64,000 nucleotides of DNA from an uncultured Blautia sp. (GCA_934364795.1 CAKRMK010000002.1:99587-163586); one strand, 5' to 3'; shown: positions 51,570 to 61,050, counted from the stretch's first letter. Numbers and translations are program-made. Notes: generated from the letters alone by a model not told the origin.

Positions 51570-52640
51570 ATGGAAGAAAAAGTAAGAGCCTTTCTGGAGC
51601 TTGCCACCAGAAAAAATGCTTCAGATATTTTTATCATTGCAGGACGTCCTCTTTCCGTAAAAATAGACGGCAAACTTTGTATCCTTGAGGGGTTTGACGA
51701 ACGTCTCATGCCGCCGGAAACAGACCAGATCATCCGCATACTTTATAAGCTTGCACATGACCGTGATATCAATCCCCTGCTGGAAAGCGGGGATGATGAT
51801 TTTTCCATGGCAATTCCCGGACTTTCCCGTTTCCGTGTGAATACTTACCGTCAGAGGGGTTCTCTGGCTGCCGTTATCCGAATCATTGCTTTCGAGCTGC
51901 CAGATCCCCAGGATCTTCACATTCCTCCGGCTGTTATGGACGCGGCACAGCTTACCAAGGGACTTGTACTTATCACAGGACCTGCCGGAAGCGGCAAATC
52001 TACCACCATGGCCTGTATCATAGACCACATCAACCACAGCCGGGAGGGACACATCATTACTTTGGAAGACCCTCTGGAATACCTGCATCGTCACGATAAA
52101 TGTATTGTCAGCCAGCGTGAGATCTGTACGGATACTGCCAATTATCTGGTTTCCCTGCGTGCCACTTTGCGCCAGAGCCCAGATGTAATCCTTCTTGGGG
52201 AAATGCGTGATCACGAAACCATTCAGACTGCCATGACTGCTGCCGAAACCGGACACCTTATTTTATCCAGCCTCCATACTACAGGGGCTGCAAATACCAT
52301 CAGCCGTATTATGGATGTATTTGAGCCAAACCAACAACATCAGATTGCCATTCAGCTTTCCATGGTGCTTCAGACTGTTATCTCCCAGCAGCTGGTACCG
52401 GATGTAGACGGACACAATATTCCGGTTTTTGAAATCATGCACCTTACACCGGCCATCCGCAATATGATCCGTGATAACAAAATTTATCAGATTGACGGTG
52501 TAATCGCATCCTCTGCCCAGGCAGACATGCGTTCCATGGATACCAGCCTTCTGGAGCTTTATAAAAATAGGCGCATTACAAGGGAAACAGCCTTGAAATA
52601 CGCCTCTAATCCGGAAATGTTAAAAAGGAAGCTCCTGTAA
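51570..52640 (+). CDS. pilT: PilT-type pilus retraction ATPase
   Basis: A 356-residue hexameric secretion ATPase of the PilT branch. Walker A is GPAGSGKST at 137-145, the Asp box is ITLEDPLEYLH, Walker B is VILLGEMRDHETI, the His box is GHLILSSLHTTGA, and the C-terminal LTPAIRNMIRDNK is the PilT-specific retraction motif. AAGGAG precedes the chosen ATG; a longer frame from 51510 overlaps the previous gene. It is the only motor gene of this operon, with no PilB extension ATPase linked. A bidirectional terminator overlaps the stop codon. Confidence 0.93.
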   Translation: MEEKVRAFLELATRKNASDIFIIAGRPLSVKIDGKLCILEGFDERLMPPETDQIIRILYKLAHDRDINPLLESGDDDFSMAIPGLSRFRVNTYRQRGSLAAVIRIIAFELPDPQDLHIPPAVMDAAQLTKGLVLITGPAGSGKSTTMACIIDHINHSREGHIITLEDPLEYLHRHDKCIVSQREICTDTANYLVSLRATLRQSPDVILLGEMRDHETIQTAMTAAETGHLILSSLHTTGAANTISRIMDVFEPNQQHQIAIQLSMVLQTVISQQLVPDVDGHNIPVFEIMHLTPAIRNMIRDNKIYQIDGVIASSAQADMRSMDTSLLELYKNRRITRETALKYASNPEMLKRKLL

Positions 52641-52654
52641 AGAGCTTCCTTTTT
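52622..52654. terminator. Bidirectional terminator between pilT and the papain-like gene
   Basis: AAAAAGGAAGCTC-CTGTAAA-GAGCTTCCTTTTT, symmetric A- and T-runs on either side of a GC stem. It overlaps the pilT stop codon and can serve the convergent genes on both strands. Confidence 0.92.
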
Positions 52655-52684
52655 AGTTCATTCTTTCTCTTAATATTATTGATT

Positions 52685-55429
52685 CTATTTCCGCGTTATG
52701 ACCTTTGATGCCTTATAACTGCTTTTCACAATTCCATCAGGTTCTTTGACATATGCCCTCACGCAATAAGTATATTTTCTTCCCTTTGTTACCTTTGTAT
52801 CTGTCCAGGTATTGGTACTGCCCGCTTTAATGGTCTTTATCAGCTTATAGCTGCTGTTTCCAACCTTTCGGTAAATATAATATCCATTGCAGTTTTTCTG
52901 GGCTTTCCACTTCAGCACCAGACCTTTTGTACCATTTTTTAAAGAAGAGATTGTCTGTCTTACAGGGGCGGATCTGTACTGCCCGCTGGACTTGTAGCTG
53001 CTTAATACCGTTTTTTTGTTTACTGTACGGTACGCTCTTACTGTGTATTCATAAACAGTCAGTGCACTGATCTTCTTGTCTTTATAGGAAGTGGTGGAAG
53101 AATCCTTTACAGAGGCAATGTTTTTCCAGCCTCCGGATTTCGTTTTGCGGTAAATTTTATATCCGGATGCACCGCTTATTTTCGTCCAGGTTATTGTATT
53201 ATACAGTCCTGCATTAACACTCACCGACACCTTTGGCACAGATAAAGCAGTTTTGCACACAGACTCAGCTGTATAGGAGGAATATTTTTTCGTTCCATTT
53301 ACTGTACTGTAAGCACGGATTTTATATGTATAAGAAATTCCGGGAGAAACCGTTTTATCCTGATAACCGTTATTTTCCCAGGATACTGTTCCGATTCTCT
53401 CATATTTGCCGCCGGATGTGGAGCGGTAAACCTGATAACCGATAACGCCTGAAGCCTTTTTCCAGCTTAAATTAATCTGATTGTATTTCTTTGCTGTTGC
53501 AGTTAAATCAGATGGTTTGGGCACCTTCACTTCTGAACTAAGGGTGCGGGTATGAGCCTTGATTCTGACGCAGGCACTTGGTGTGGTCTTTGCAAAATCG
53601 CTCCAGCCATTTCCAGGATGATAACAGAAGCTTTGATTGGCCTTCAAGCCAGCCTGGAATGTCACCCAGTCATAGGAAGCATCTGTTTCACACAGATAAT
53701 CAACCACAGAAGAACCGCTGTTTGTAATTACAACAGAATACAGTGTTCCACTTATCAGATTTACCTCTGGAACCTGTACCGTAGAAATTCCCGCATGTTC
53801 CTGATAAAACTGAACTGGTGTTTCGTATGCAGGAGTACCACTTGTAGGATCACTGCTGTCGGTCAGATTGGTATAAATCTGGATTCCATAAGAACCGCCA
53901 TCTGTATATGTAGAAAGAACAACTTCTCCCAGTGCTTCTCCCTTTCCATTTCCTGCTTTTGCCTGAAATATATTGGCAACAGAGGTTACTCCGTTACTTC
54001 CTGCCGGATATAATTTCAGCTTGCTTAAAGCACAGGAACCGTCATAAAAGTAGTTGTTGATGTACTTCGAACTTGTAGTTGCTTCTGCTGCTACAAGGTT
54101 ATAGTTGCTGTTGTTTTCGTAGGAAATGTAAAAATATCCGTCATCTCCCCAGTCCTCTCCCCAGCTGTTTCTGGCAATCCAGGCACCATCTGATGTAACC
54201 TTACTAGCACTGTTAAAGTTTTCTTTGGAATAGTTATCATCCCATCCTATGAGCGTAACTGCGTGGTTGACCCCGGAATTTCCCGGATAACTATATGCAT
54301 ACATATGAGGATTATAATAAGCATCGTACATTCCAAAGGACATAGAAACAGAGCCGTACTCGGAAATCAGGTTTTTCACTTTGTTTACAGAATATGCGGA
54401 AAATGCTGCATTTTCCAGATAAGCTGTGGTTTTGTATGCCATCTTTGAGGATGGTGTATCTTCATAATCAGTCGTGTGATCTGCATTTGTCCTATACGGA
54501 ACCTGGGATTCCAGTGCCATTCCGCTCCAGCTGCTTAAGAAAATTGCCGCCAGAGTCTGATTTCCTCCATCACGATAATCACGGAAAAGATTATTGCTGT
54601 CATTTGCAGTATTTCCAAGAGGATCATTCACTCTGTTTGCAAAGAAATATGCCAGATGTTCTTCTGATAAATCAAATAAGCCTGCTCCATTTCTCAAAAA
54701 GGAAATTTCCAGATTGGCTGCCAGTGTATATGCCCAGCACATGTTGGATGGTTTCTGGTTTCTTACCGGAAGCCCAAGACTGCTTCTTGGATCATATTTT
54801 GCAGGATAAGAAGAAGCTCTTGTGGCTCCGGCACTGCCTGTATCTTCATTTCCATTTCCTGACGGAGGATCCATATAGCTTCCCTGCTGCAGTTCCCTGA
54901 TAGGAGCCAGCTGCTGTTCTATTTCCTCTTCTGTCAGTGTTTCGCCATCCTCAAGAGACGCTGCATCAGAATCTTCTGTAAATACGCCGTCAGAATATGC
55001 ATCAGCAGAAGCTCCTGTGTACAGATCTATACTGACAAAACTTGCCGGATCGTCTGGCACTTCCTGTCCTTCGAAGCCAGATTGTAACGAAGCCTCATCA
55101 TCAGTTTTAGCACCTGTTTCATCGTAACCTTCTCCGTCTGTCGTAGCAGCTGGCGAAGATACCGCTTCGTTGCCTGCCTCAAATCCAGCCGCATCAGAAG
55201 AAGCAGCATTTGCAGATGTTCCCTGTGCTGCTTCATCCGTATCCTGCATACCTGCATCCGCGTCCTGTGCTGCTGCATCTGTTCCCTGTGCTGCTTCGTT
55301 TTCTTCTGTCTCCCAGCTTGTGTCTTCCTGAAAAAAATCCTCGGCCAGAACCGGAGTTCCCGAAACTGCCAGCGTTCCTGCCAGCAGCAAACTTATAATA
55401 TTTCTCCTGATTAGTTTATTATATTTCAT
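52685..55429 (-). CDS. Secreted papain-like cysteine protease with fibronectin type III-like domains
   Basis: A 914-residue exported protein. A signal peptide (1-29, ending VLAED) is followed by a strongly acidic Ala/Asp/Gln-rich region to about 130 with AAQGTD/AAQDAD repeats. The C1 papain domain has oxyanion Gln225, C231 (NMCWAYTLAANLE), H389 (GVNHAVTLIGWDD) and N421 (RNSWGEDWGDDGYFYISY in part), then a lectin-like beta domain. Three C-terminal domains near 640-730, 735-820 and 825-914 share I(N)LSWKKASGVIGYQVYR-type strands of fibronectin III repeats. There is no LPXTG anchor. Its ATG is 38 bp after hisC. Confidence 0.92.
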   Translation of the reverse strand: MKYNKLIRRNIISLLLAGTLAVSGTPVLAEDFFQEDTSWETEENEAAQGTDAAAQDADAGMQDTDEAAQGTSANAASSDAAGFEAGNEAVSSPAATTDGEGYDETGAKTDDEASLQSGFEGQEVPDDPASFVSIDLYTGASADAYSDGVFTEDSDAASLEDGETLTEEEIEQQLAPIRELQQGSYMDPPSGNGNEDTGSAGATRASSYPAKYDPRSSLGLPVRNQKPSNMCWAYTLAANLEISFLRNGAGLFDLSEEHLAYFFANRVNDPLGNTANDSNNLFRDYRDGGNQTLAAIFLSSWSGMALESQVPYRTNADHTTDYEDTPSSKMAYKTTAYLENAAFSAYSVNKVKNLISEYGSVSMSFGMYDAYYNPHMYAYSYPGNSGVNHAVTLIGWDDNYSKENFNSASKVTSDGAWIARNSWGEDWGDDGYFYISYENNSNYNLVAAEATTSSKYINNYFYDGSCALSKLKLYPAGSNGVTSVANIFQAKAGNGKGEALGEVVLSTYTDGGSYGIQIYTNLTDSSDPTSGTPAYETPVQFYQEHAGISTVQVPEVNLISGTLYSVVITNSGSSVVDYLCETDASYDWVTFQAGLKANQSFCYHPGNGWSDFAKTTPSACVRIKAHTRTLSSEVKVPKPSDLTATAKKYNQINLSWKKASGVIGYQVYRSTSGGKYERIGTVSWENNGYQDKTVSPGISYTYKIRAYSTVNGTKKYSSYTAESVCKTALSVPKVSVSVNAGLYNTITWTKISGASGYKIYRKTKSGGWKNIASVKDSSTTSYKDKKISALTVYEYTVRAYRTVNKKTVLSSYKSSGQYRSAPVRQTISSLKNGTKGLVLKWKAQKNCNGYYIYRKVGNSSYKLIKTIKAGSTNTWTDTKVTKGRKYTYCVRAYVKEPDGIVKSSYKASKVITRK

Positions 55430-55467
55430 CTTTACTCCTGTACTTCATTTCGAAAAAAGCAGCTCTC

Positions 55468-56538
55468 TTACTGCAATCCGGTGTTTTCCAGATATTTTTT
55501 CAGAAATTCAATCAGTTTTTCCATTTCTTCCTGTGTACCAACTGTAATTCGTAAATGATTGTCAATTCGTGGTTTCGGGAAATATCTCACATAAATATGT
55601 TCCTGACGAAGTGCTGCAAACAATTCCTTCGCAGGACAGGTTTTATGAGAAGCAAAAATAAAGTTTGTTTTGGAATCCGGGAAAGTAAAGCCTAACTTAG
55701 TCAGTTCCTTCTTGGTCCACTCCCTTGTGTCAGTGATCTTTTTACAGGTTTCCTGGAAATATTCTTTATCGGAAATGGCAGCCACACCGGTTGCAAGAGT
55801 GGTACGGTCCATAGTATAAGAATTAAAAGAATATTTCACATCATTCAGATATTTGATCAGCTGTGGATTACCACACGCAAATCCAATTCGCATACCAGCC
55901 ATGGAGCGGGATTTGGAAAAAGTCTGCACAACCAGCAGATTGTCATATTTCTCAATCAGTCCAAGAGCTGACCTGGCCCCAAAATCCACATAAGCCTCAT
56001 CCACGATTACGATTACATCTGGATTGTGCTGCAAAATTTCTTCAATATCAGAAAGAGGAAGTTCTACACCAGTAGGTGCGTTTGGGTTTGGAAAAATAAT
56101 TCCACCATTTTCACCAAAATAGTCCTCTTTGCGGATACAAAAATCCTCATCAAGTGCTTTACATTCATATGGAATTCGAAAAAGATCTGCCCACACATCA
56201 TAAAAAGAATAGGTAATATCAGGAAACAGAACTGGTTTTCCAGAATTAAAAAAAGTAAGAAAACTCATAGCCAGAACATCGTCTGAACCAACTCCCACAA
56301 ATACCTGCTCATCCTTCAGACCATAGTTTTTAGCAATAGCATGTACCAGATCACCAGCTGTAGGATCCGGATAAAGACGTAAGGTATCTGTTTTTATTTC
56401 CTGAAGAGCCTTCGTCACGCCAGGAGCCGGAGGATACGGATTCTCATTTGTATTTAACTTAATCATATCCGGTTCATTTGGCTGCTCTCCCGGAGTGTAA
56501 GGTACTACTTTGCGAATATTTGCTTCCCATGCCGTCAT
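55468..56538 (-). CDS. hisC: Histidinol-phosphate aminotransferase
   Basis: A PLP enzyme converting imidazole-acetol phosphate to histidinol phosphate in histidine synthesis. The 356 residues include LNTNENPYPPAPGV at the substrate entrance, GVGSDDVLAM, FPNPNAPTGVELP, DEAYVDFGARSALGL and the PLP lysine in TFSKSRSMAGMRIGF. It is a stand-alone copy with no other his gene in the window; class-II aminotransferases of this group may also use other aromatic or imidazole substrates. Confidence 0.92.
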   Translation of the reverse strand: MTAWEANIRKVVPYTPGEQPNEPDMIKLNTNENPYPPAPGVTKALQEIKTDTLRLYPDPTAGDLVHAIAKNYGLKDEQVFVGVGSDDVLAMSFLTFFNSGKPVLFPDITYSFYDVWADLFRIPYECKALDEDFCIRKEDYFGENGGIIFPNPNAPTGVELPLSDIEEILQHNPDVIVIVDEAYVDFGARSALGLIEKYDNLLVVQTFSKSRSMAGMRIGFACGNPQLIKYLNDVKYSFNSYTMDRTTLATGVAAISDKEYFQETCKKITDTREWTKKELTKLGFTFPDSKTNFIFASHKTCPAKELFAALRQEHIYVRYFPKPRIDNHLRITVGTQEEMEKLIEFLKKYLENTGLQ

Positions 56539-56649
56539 TTTTCGTCAACCTCGCTTCTTTGTATTGTTTTTATTATAATATCTTTGGTAAGGAGTTTTGT
56601 TTATTTTACTTTCTTCCTTTTGTTTTGTCAAATTAACGTAACAAGAAAA

Positions 56650-56708
56650 AATCCTGCCAGGTAGGGCTTTTTATGTAACAGGAGATTCAGACGGAATTTC
56701 CTGTTACA
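56650..56708. repeat. Intergenic repeat family 1, copy D
   Basis: ATCCTGCCAGGTAGGGCTTTTT, then hairpin TGTAACAGG (56674-56682) / CCTGTTACA (56700-56708). It aligns with copy A, whose hairpin is TGCAATAGG/CCTATTGCA: two base pairs differ, and both are compensated (C-G to T-A, T-A to C-G). Confidence 0.75.
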
Positions 56709-56762
56709 TAAAAAAGCTCTCCGATCCCCTCACTTCATCAGTAATTAGGGTTCCGAAGAGCT
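56709..56762 (-). terminator. Terminator after mgtE
   Basis: On the minus strand AGCTCTTCGGAACCCT pairs with AGGGGATCGGAGAGCT, and TTTTTT follows. It lies about 40 bp past the mgtE stop, directly next to repeat family 1 copy D. Confidence 0.8.
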
Positions 56763-56803
56763 ATTTCACATATATATATCAGACTTCAAAGCCTGTCAAA
56801 AAA

Positions 56804-58198
56804 TCATCCGGCCAGATGCAGTACTCCAATCAGGAATACCCAGCCAAGTCCATAATAAGTTACAACAGCCACAAGGTCATTGACAGTTGTAATAAGTGGA
56901 CCAGATGCAACGGCAGGGTCAACTCCCACTTTCTTAAAGAACAGCGGAATACAGGTTCCCACTGCACTGGAAATCAGCATTGCCAGCAAAAGTGCCACGC
57001 CAATACATCCTGACACTGCGTATGCAAATAACAGCGTTTTTCCCTTGAAAAGATAAATGTACAATCCAATCAGTACAAAGGAAAGTACTCCCAGAAGAGC
57101 ACCATTGCAAAGACCGATCCGCATTTCCTTAAATACAAGTTCCAGTTTCTGTTTGCCAGTCAGTGATTCGTCCATCAGCACACGGATGGTAACAGCCAGT
57201 GACTGTGTACCAACGTTACCAGCCATGTCCAATATAAGGGACTGGAACGCCATAATGATAGGAAGCTGTGTTACCACATTCTCAAAGACTCCAACAACAG
57301 AAGATACCACCATTCCAAGTCCAAGAAGAACGATCAGCCATGGCATACGTTTCTTCATACTCTCTTTCAGCGGTTCCTTCAGATCTTCCTCTGCAGTAAG
57401 ACCTGCCAGCATGGCGTAATCTTCACCCATTTCATCATCCACCAGATCGATGATATTGGAAGAGGTAATAACACCAAGAAGACGGTTGTCATTGTCCAGC
57501 ACCGGTATGGAATCCTCTGAATATGCTTTCAGTTCCTCAATACAGTCATCAATATCTTCCTCCGCATACACATATGGATAGGAGGTTGCAACCAGATCAT
57601 CAAGAGCCTTGTCCTGACGGGCAATGATCAGATCCTTCAGATCAATGGCACCATAAAATTTCTGTGACTCTGTAACTACAAAAATAGTAGAAATGTTATC
57701 GTTCTTTGCAGCCTGTTCTACAAGACTGTTCATCGCCTGCTTCACAGTTAAATTCTCACGGATGATAATACAGTTCGTAGTCATACGGCTACCAATCTCA
57801 TCCTCATCAAAGGAGGCGATCATTTCAATATCATGACGAACATCATCGTCCATTAACTCCACCAGAATTTTCTTCTTGGCTTTGTCAATTTTCTGGAGAA
57901 CTTCCACAAGGGCATCTGTCTCCATTCGAGAAAGAATGGCTGCACCTTTTTTTACATCCATTTCCTTCACATATTCAGCTGCATTGTCTGAATCTGTATA
58001 TTCAAAAATATCAGACAGCATATTCAGATCCAGGATACGATATAACTTGTAGCGCTCCTGGACAGTAAGCCTTGGCATTGCATCTGCAAGGTCGTTGGCA
58101 TGAAAATCCTCCAGCTTATTGCTCATAGCTGCCGGAGAAGTATTACTTCTGATTACATCCAGAATATTCTGGGTATAATCCTGCACTCTTTTCTCCAT
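56804..58198 (-). CDS. mgtE: Magnesium transporter MgtE
   Basis: A homodimeric Mg2+ channel of about 464 residues: N domain of helical repeats (AMPRLTVQERYKLYRILD), paired CBS domains (GSRMTTNCIIIRENLTVKQA and VLDNDNRLLGVITSSNIIDL) and a five-helix membrane domain with the conserved pore segment LDMAGNVGTQSLAVTIR and PLITTVNDLVAVVTYYGLG. The start (MEKRVQDYTQ) follows GGAG; a longer frame from 58375 crosses repeat sequence. No M-box riboswitch could be recognised in its leader. Confidence 0.93.
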   Translation of the reverse strand: MEKRVQDYTQNILDVIRSNTSPAAMSNKLEDFHANDLADAMPRLTVQERYKLYRILDLNMLSDIFEYTDSDNAAEYVKEMDVKKGAAILSRMETDALVEVLQKIDKAKKKILVELMDDDVRHDIEMIASFDEDEIGSRMTTNCIIIRENLTVKQAMNSLVEQAAKNDNISTIFVVTESQKFYGAIDLKDLIIARQDKALDDLVATSYPYVYAEEDIDDCIEELKAYSEDSIPVLDNDNRLLGVITSSNIIDLVDDEMGEDYAMLAGLTAEEDLKEPLKESMKKRMPWLIVLLGLGMVVSSVVGVFENVVTQLPIIMAFQSLILDMAGNVGTQSLAVTIRVLMDESLTGKQKLELVFKEMRIGLCNGALLGVLSFVLIGLYIYLFKGKTLLFAYAVSGCIGVALLLAMLISSAVGTCIPLFFKKVGVDPAVASGPLITTVNDLVAVVTYYGLGWVFLIGVLHLAG

Positions 58199-58900
58199 CC
58201 TGCTTTCTCCATTCTGACAATAAGACAGCTTCTGATTAGTCAAATTCTGCCTTATGTATTTTTTTCGCAAAGTCCTATTATTGGGACTTATAGCAATTGC
58301 ATAAAAATGCACAAGAGTATATTCGAAAAGACTTTCCACAAAATGCATGTCACAGTTTGCAAAAATACCTTTCAAACAGACTCCAGGGAATATTGGATCC
58401 CCGCACAGGGCATATGAAGTAATCCAGATTCATCAACTTTACTGTTCCCATCTTCTGAAATATTATCAGCAACAGATAACAGCCAGTTTCCCACCCGGAT
58501 AAAAATTAAAAATGTGGATTTCATAGGATTGAAAAAAGAAATGATATCAATTAAAGAAGAACAGAATGTGCGTGATGCTCATCTGCCATTTCGTTTTTCA
58601 AACCTATGCAACTACTTCGCCCATGAGAATCACAACTATCCATTCTGTTCACCTGCCTTTGTTCTAAGATTTTTGGAAAAATATTTTCTTTCCAAAGGTC
58701 ATTCTAACTGCTTTTTATAAAAAAATCAATTCCTAATTTACTATTTATTTTATTTTTCACCTTCTTTTTTCATTTCTTTTACAATGTCCAATTTACTGTT
58801 CTATAAAACGTACACAAGAGGTGCTTTTACTTAGAACATATTTGAATAATACTTTCCCATAAAATCTTTTTTCAAAATGTAAATACTTTTTTCATGTATA
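58199..58900. other. Gene-poor region upstream of mgtE
   Basis: About 700 bp with no convincing gene. Sequence at about 58330-58384 (TGCATGTCACAGTTTGC, CTTTCAAACAGACTC) weakly resembles the ends of repeat family 2. A 68-residue plus-strand frame at 58514-58720 has no ribosome site and may be a decayed fragment. Confidence 0.4.
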
Positions 58901-58940
58901 TGTGCTATACTTTTTTCAGCTAAAGTTTTTACAAAGGGGA

Positions 58941-59090
58941 TTGATAACAAAAGATAATGCGGTCTGGCTTTATGAGCTGCTTAACTCTGTTTTCAAGAAC
59001 AAGACAGCTTCTGAAACAGCTGACTATGTCATCCGCCATTTTGACAAAATCAAAAAGGGCTTTCTGCAAAGTGGAACGTACAGATTATAG
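58941..59090 (+). CDS. Possible 49-residue small protein (TTG start)
   Basis: A TTG codon lies five bases after AAAGGGG and opens a 49-residue frame: MITKDNAVWLYELLNSVFKN and then helical, charged sequence to a stop within a family-2 repeat fragment. A TATACT -10-like box lies about 30 bp upstream. The last residues (GFLQSGTYRL) are read from repeat sequence, so the original C-terminus may have been lost. Family not recognised; the coding status is tentative. Confidence 0.35.
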   Translation: MITKDNAVWLYELLNSVFKNKTASETADYVIRHFDKIKKGFLQSGTYRL

Positions 59091-59137
59091 TACTGCTTGT
59101 AGGAACGATTTTGGGGCACATTCCTGGGACAGGCTCT
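59055..59137. repeat. Family 2 repeat fragment
   Basis: AAAGGGCTTTCTGCAAAGTGGAACGTACAGATTATAG and GGAACGATTTTGGGGCACATTCC (in pieces) match the right half of the full element at 30845-31006, ending in ACAGGCTCT like the copy at 34374-34458. Confidence 0.55.
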
Positions 59138-59276
59138 TGTGTCACATAAAAATGGAGAAGTATCTGCTTATATTGCCAGTGATACTTCTCCGTTTTATTT
59201 TCAGTTAAGTTTCTTGTTTTATTTTCATAACAATATCATCATTTTTTATATTTTAAAATTCTTTATCTCTTTATTT

Positions 59277-60794
59277 TTATAACAATTGTCTCAATGGTCG
59301 AATCACGACGCGCAGTACTCCATAAAATACTTTTTTCTGCCAGGTCAGTGTTTTTTCTTTATACAAAGGTCCTTCTGTTTCCTGTCCGTCAGAACGTACC
59401 TGTTTACTTTTTTCCATATAAACATTTTCAGTTTTCCGGATCTGGCTGTTTAATTCTTTGCTGTCAATCACAAGCATCAGCTCGGTATCCAGATAGGTGC
59501 TTCGCATATCCAGATTATAGGAACCAACTACAGAAATTCTGTCATCTACAAGTACCGCCTTTGTATGCACTGCATAATCATTCATCACCTCATATACATC
59601 TGCACCTGTTTTTAAAATCTTCCTTTTCTGGTTCAGATAATCGGTACAGCCCCAGGGATTTGAACCTTTTTCAACAGCATTCAGCAAAATCTCCAGCTGT
59701 GCATGATTTGCAGTTTCCTCTAGCACATCATACATATAGCTATTACAGATCACATATGGAGTCTGAATCGTTACCTTATGTGCATTCTCAGACAGATAGC
59801 GGATTGCCTGAAGAACCTGCGGCGTTTTTCTTCCCGCGCTGGTTCCGTTATCTACCAATGTAATCTTGTTCACCGGAATGGTATCTTCTTCCCAGGTATT
59901 ATATGTTTCCAGATCCCTATATTTTTTCTGTAAAGAAGCATAACGTTCTTCCAGTTTTATACTCTCTTCATCCTTTTTACGATTTTCTTTTGCGCCTGCC
60001 CCGGTTTTGGTTTCTGCTGATGTTTTTTCTGTTATTGTATTTTCTGTTATCGCATTTTCTGCCATTGTATTTTCTTTCATTGTATTTTGCGTTTTTATAC
60101 TTTTCCTTTTCAGACGCACACAGCTTTCATTCCAGATTTTCTCAAAATACTGTTCAAGCTCCTCAAGAGACTCTCCATCACCATTTGAGGTATCATAAAC
60201 CAGAATATCTCTGTCCACATTGATTCCCGTGGTTTTGTCTCCAAGGAAAATATCATTGCTGTTGCGGCCACCAAGCAGATACATTTTTCCATCAACGATC
60301 AGGTATTTGTCGTGCATCCTGTAATTCAGCTTAAAAAGTCCGGCTGGTGTTACAGGATTATAAATTCCCACTTCCACATTTTCATTCGAGGCAAAAGTCT
60401 GAAATGCACTGCTTTTTTCCAGGAAAAGCTGCTGATAAATCCCATCAATCAGAAGTTTGATTTTCACCCCTCTTGTAGCTGCACCATTTAATGCTGCAAT
60501 CAGATCAGTTCCGCTGTCATCTGCACGAAGGTCAAAAGTGGACAGCACAATGTTTTCCTTCGCTGTACCGATCATCCGCAACCGCCATAAAAGAGCTTCT
60601 TCGTTGTCATCAATACACCGGATTCGTTCTGATCCAAAAGTCTCTCTTGTAAATTCTGTCTGTTTTAAACTTTCTTCATAATTTTCATCTGGTTTTCTGC
60701 AAAAAAGAGGTGCCAGCACATTTACCAGCACTACCAGAAGCAGAAACAAAAGAAAGGCCCTCCAGACTTTTTTCAGAAATTTTTTTATTTTCAT
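59277..60794 (-). CDS. Phospholipase D-like/cardiolipin synthase-like protein
   Basis: A 505-residue membrane-anchored protein with one N-terminal helix (FLLFLLLVVLVNVLAPLFC) and two HKD motifs: MHDKYLIVDGKMYLLGGRNSND and VHTKAVLVDDRISVVGSYNLDMRS in part. Both active sites are intact, which fits phosphatidyl transfer (cardiolipin synthesis) or phospholipid hydrolysis. Between them, about residues 235-285 are a low-complexity Thr/Lys/Asn/Glu insert (repeated ENT/AENAITENTI units). Its ATG overlaps the stop of a 51-residue gene upstream. Confidence 0.88.
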   Translation of the reverse strand: MKIKKFLKKVWRAFLLFLLLVVLVNVLAPLFCRKPDENYEESLKQTEFTRETFGSERIRCIDDNEEALLWRLRMIGTAKENIVLSTFDLRADDSGTDLIAALNGAATRGVKIKLLIDGIYQQLFLEKSSAFQTFASNENVEVGIYNPVTPAGLFKLNYRMHDKYLIVDGKMYLLGGRNSNDIFLGDKTTGINVDRDILVYDTSNGDGESLEELEQYFEKIWNESCVRLKRKSIKTQNTMKENTMAENAITENTITEKTSAETKTGAGAKENRKKDEESIKLEERYASLQKKYRDLETYNTWEEDTIPVNKITLVDNGTSAGRKTPQVLQAIRYLSENAHKVTIQTPYVICNSYMYDVLEETANHAQLEILLNAVEKGSNPWGCTDYLNQKRKILKTGADVYEVMNDYAVHTKAVLVDDRISVVGSYNLDMRSTYLDTELMLVIDSKELNSQIRKTENVYMEKSKQVRSDGQETEGPLYKEKTLTWQKKVFYGVLRVVIRPLRQLL

Positions 60795-60946
60795 TTTGTT
60801 CTCCTCATAATATCTACAGGCTCTAAGCGGAATAATTTTTGGTCTTCAACTACAGAAAGAATTTCATAGGCCAGATCATCATTCAGTTTCGCTTTATTAT
60901 ATTCTGCACAATTCTTTTTCAGTAAATCTGAAAATGAATCCTCCAT
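60791..60946 (-). CDS. 51-residue small protein coupled to the PLD-like gene
   Basis: A short gene with GGAG eight bases before the ATG; its TGA overlaps the start of the PLD-like gene (ATGA), a strong sign of coupled translation. The protein MEDSFSDLLKKNCAEYNKAK continues as acidic/basic helical sequence and ends in VDIMRRTK. There is no signal peptide or membrane helix. I do not recognise the family; it may be a cytosolic partner of the PLD-like protein. Confidence 0.7.
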   Translation of the reverse strand: MEDSFSDLLKKNCAEYNKAKLNDDLAYEILSVVEDQKLFRLEPVDIMRRTK

Positions 60947-61050
60947 GTTTTTTTCTCCGTTTTCCAAAAGTATCTTTCGTGTTGTATATCATAACATGGT
61001 TTTATTTTGCAGACAAGCAAAGCTGTAGAGCGTGTTAAAAAAGAGCGTGT

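Noticed and set aside
58199..58500. M-box (magnesium) riboswitch before mgtE
   Set aside because: None of the conserved M-box segments could be found in the leader.
58514..58720. 68-residue open frame on the plus strand
   Set aside because: No ribosome site, no family resemblance, and it lies in repeat-rich, decayed sequence.
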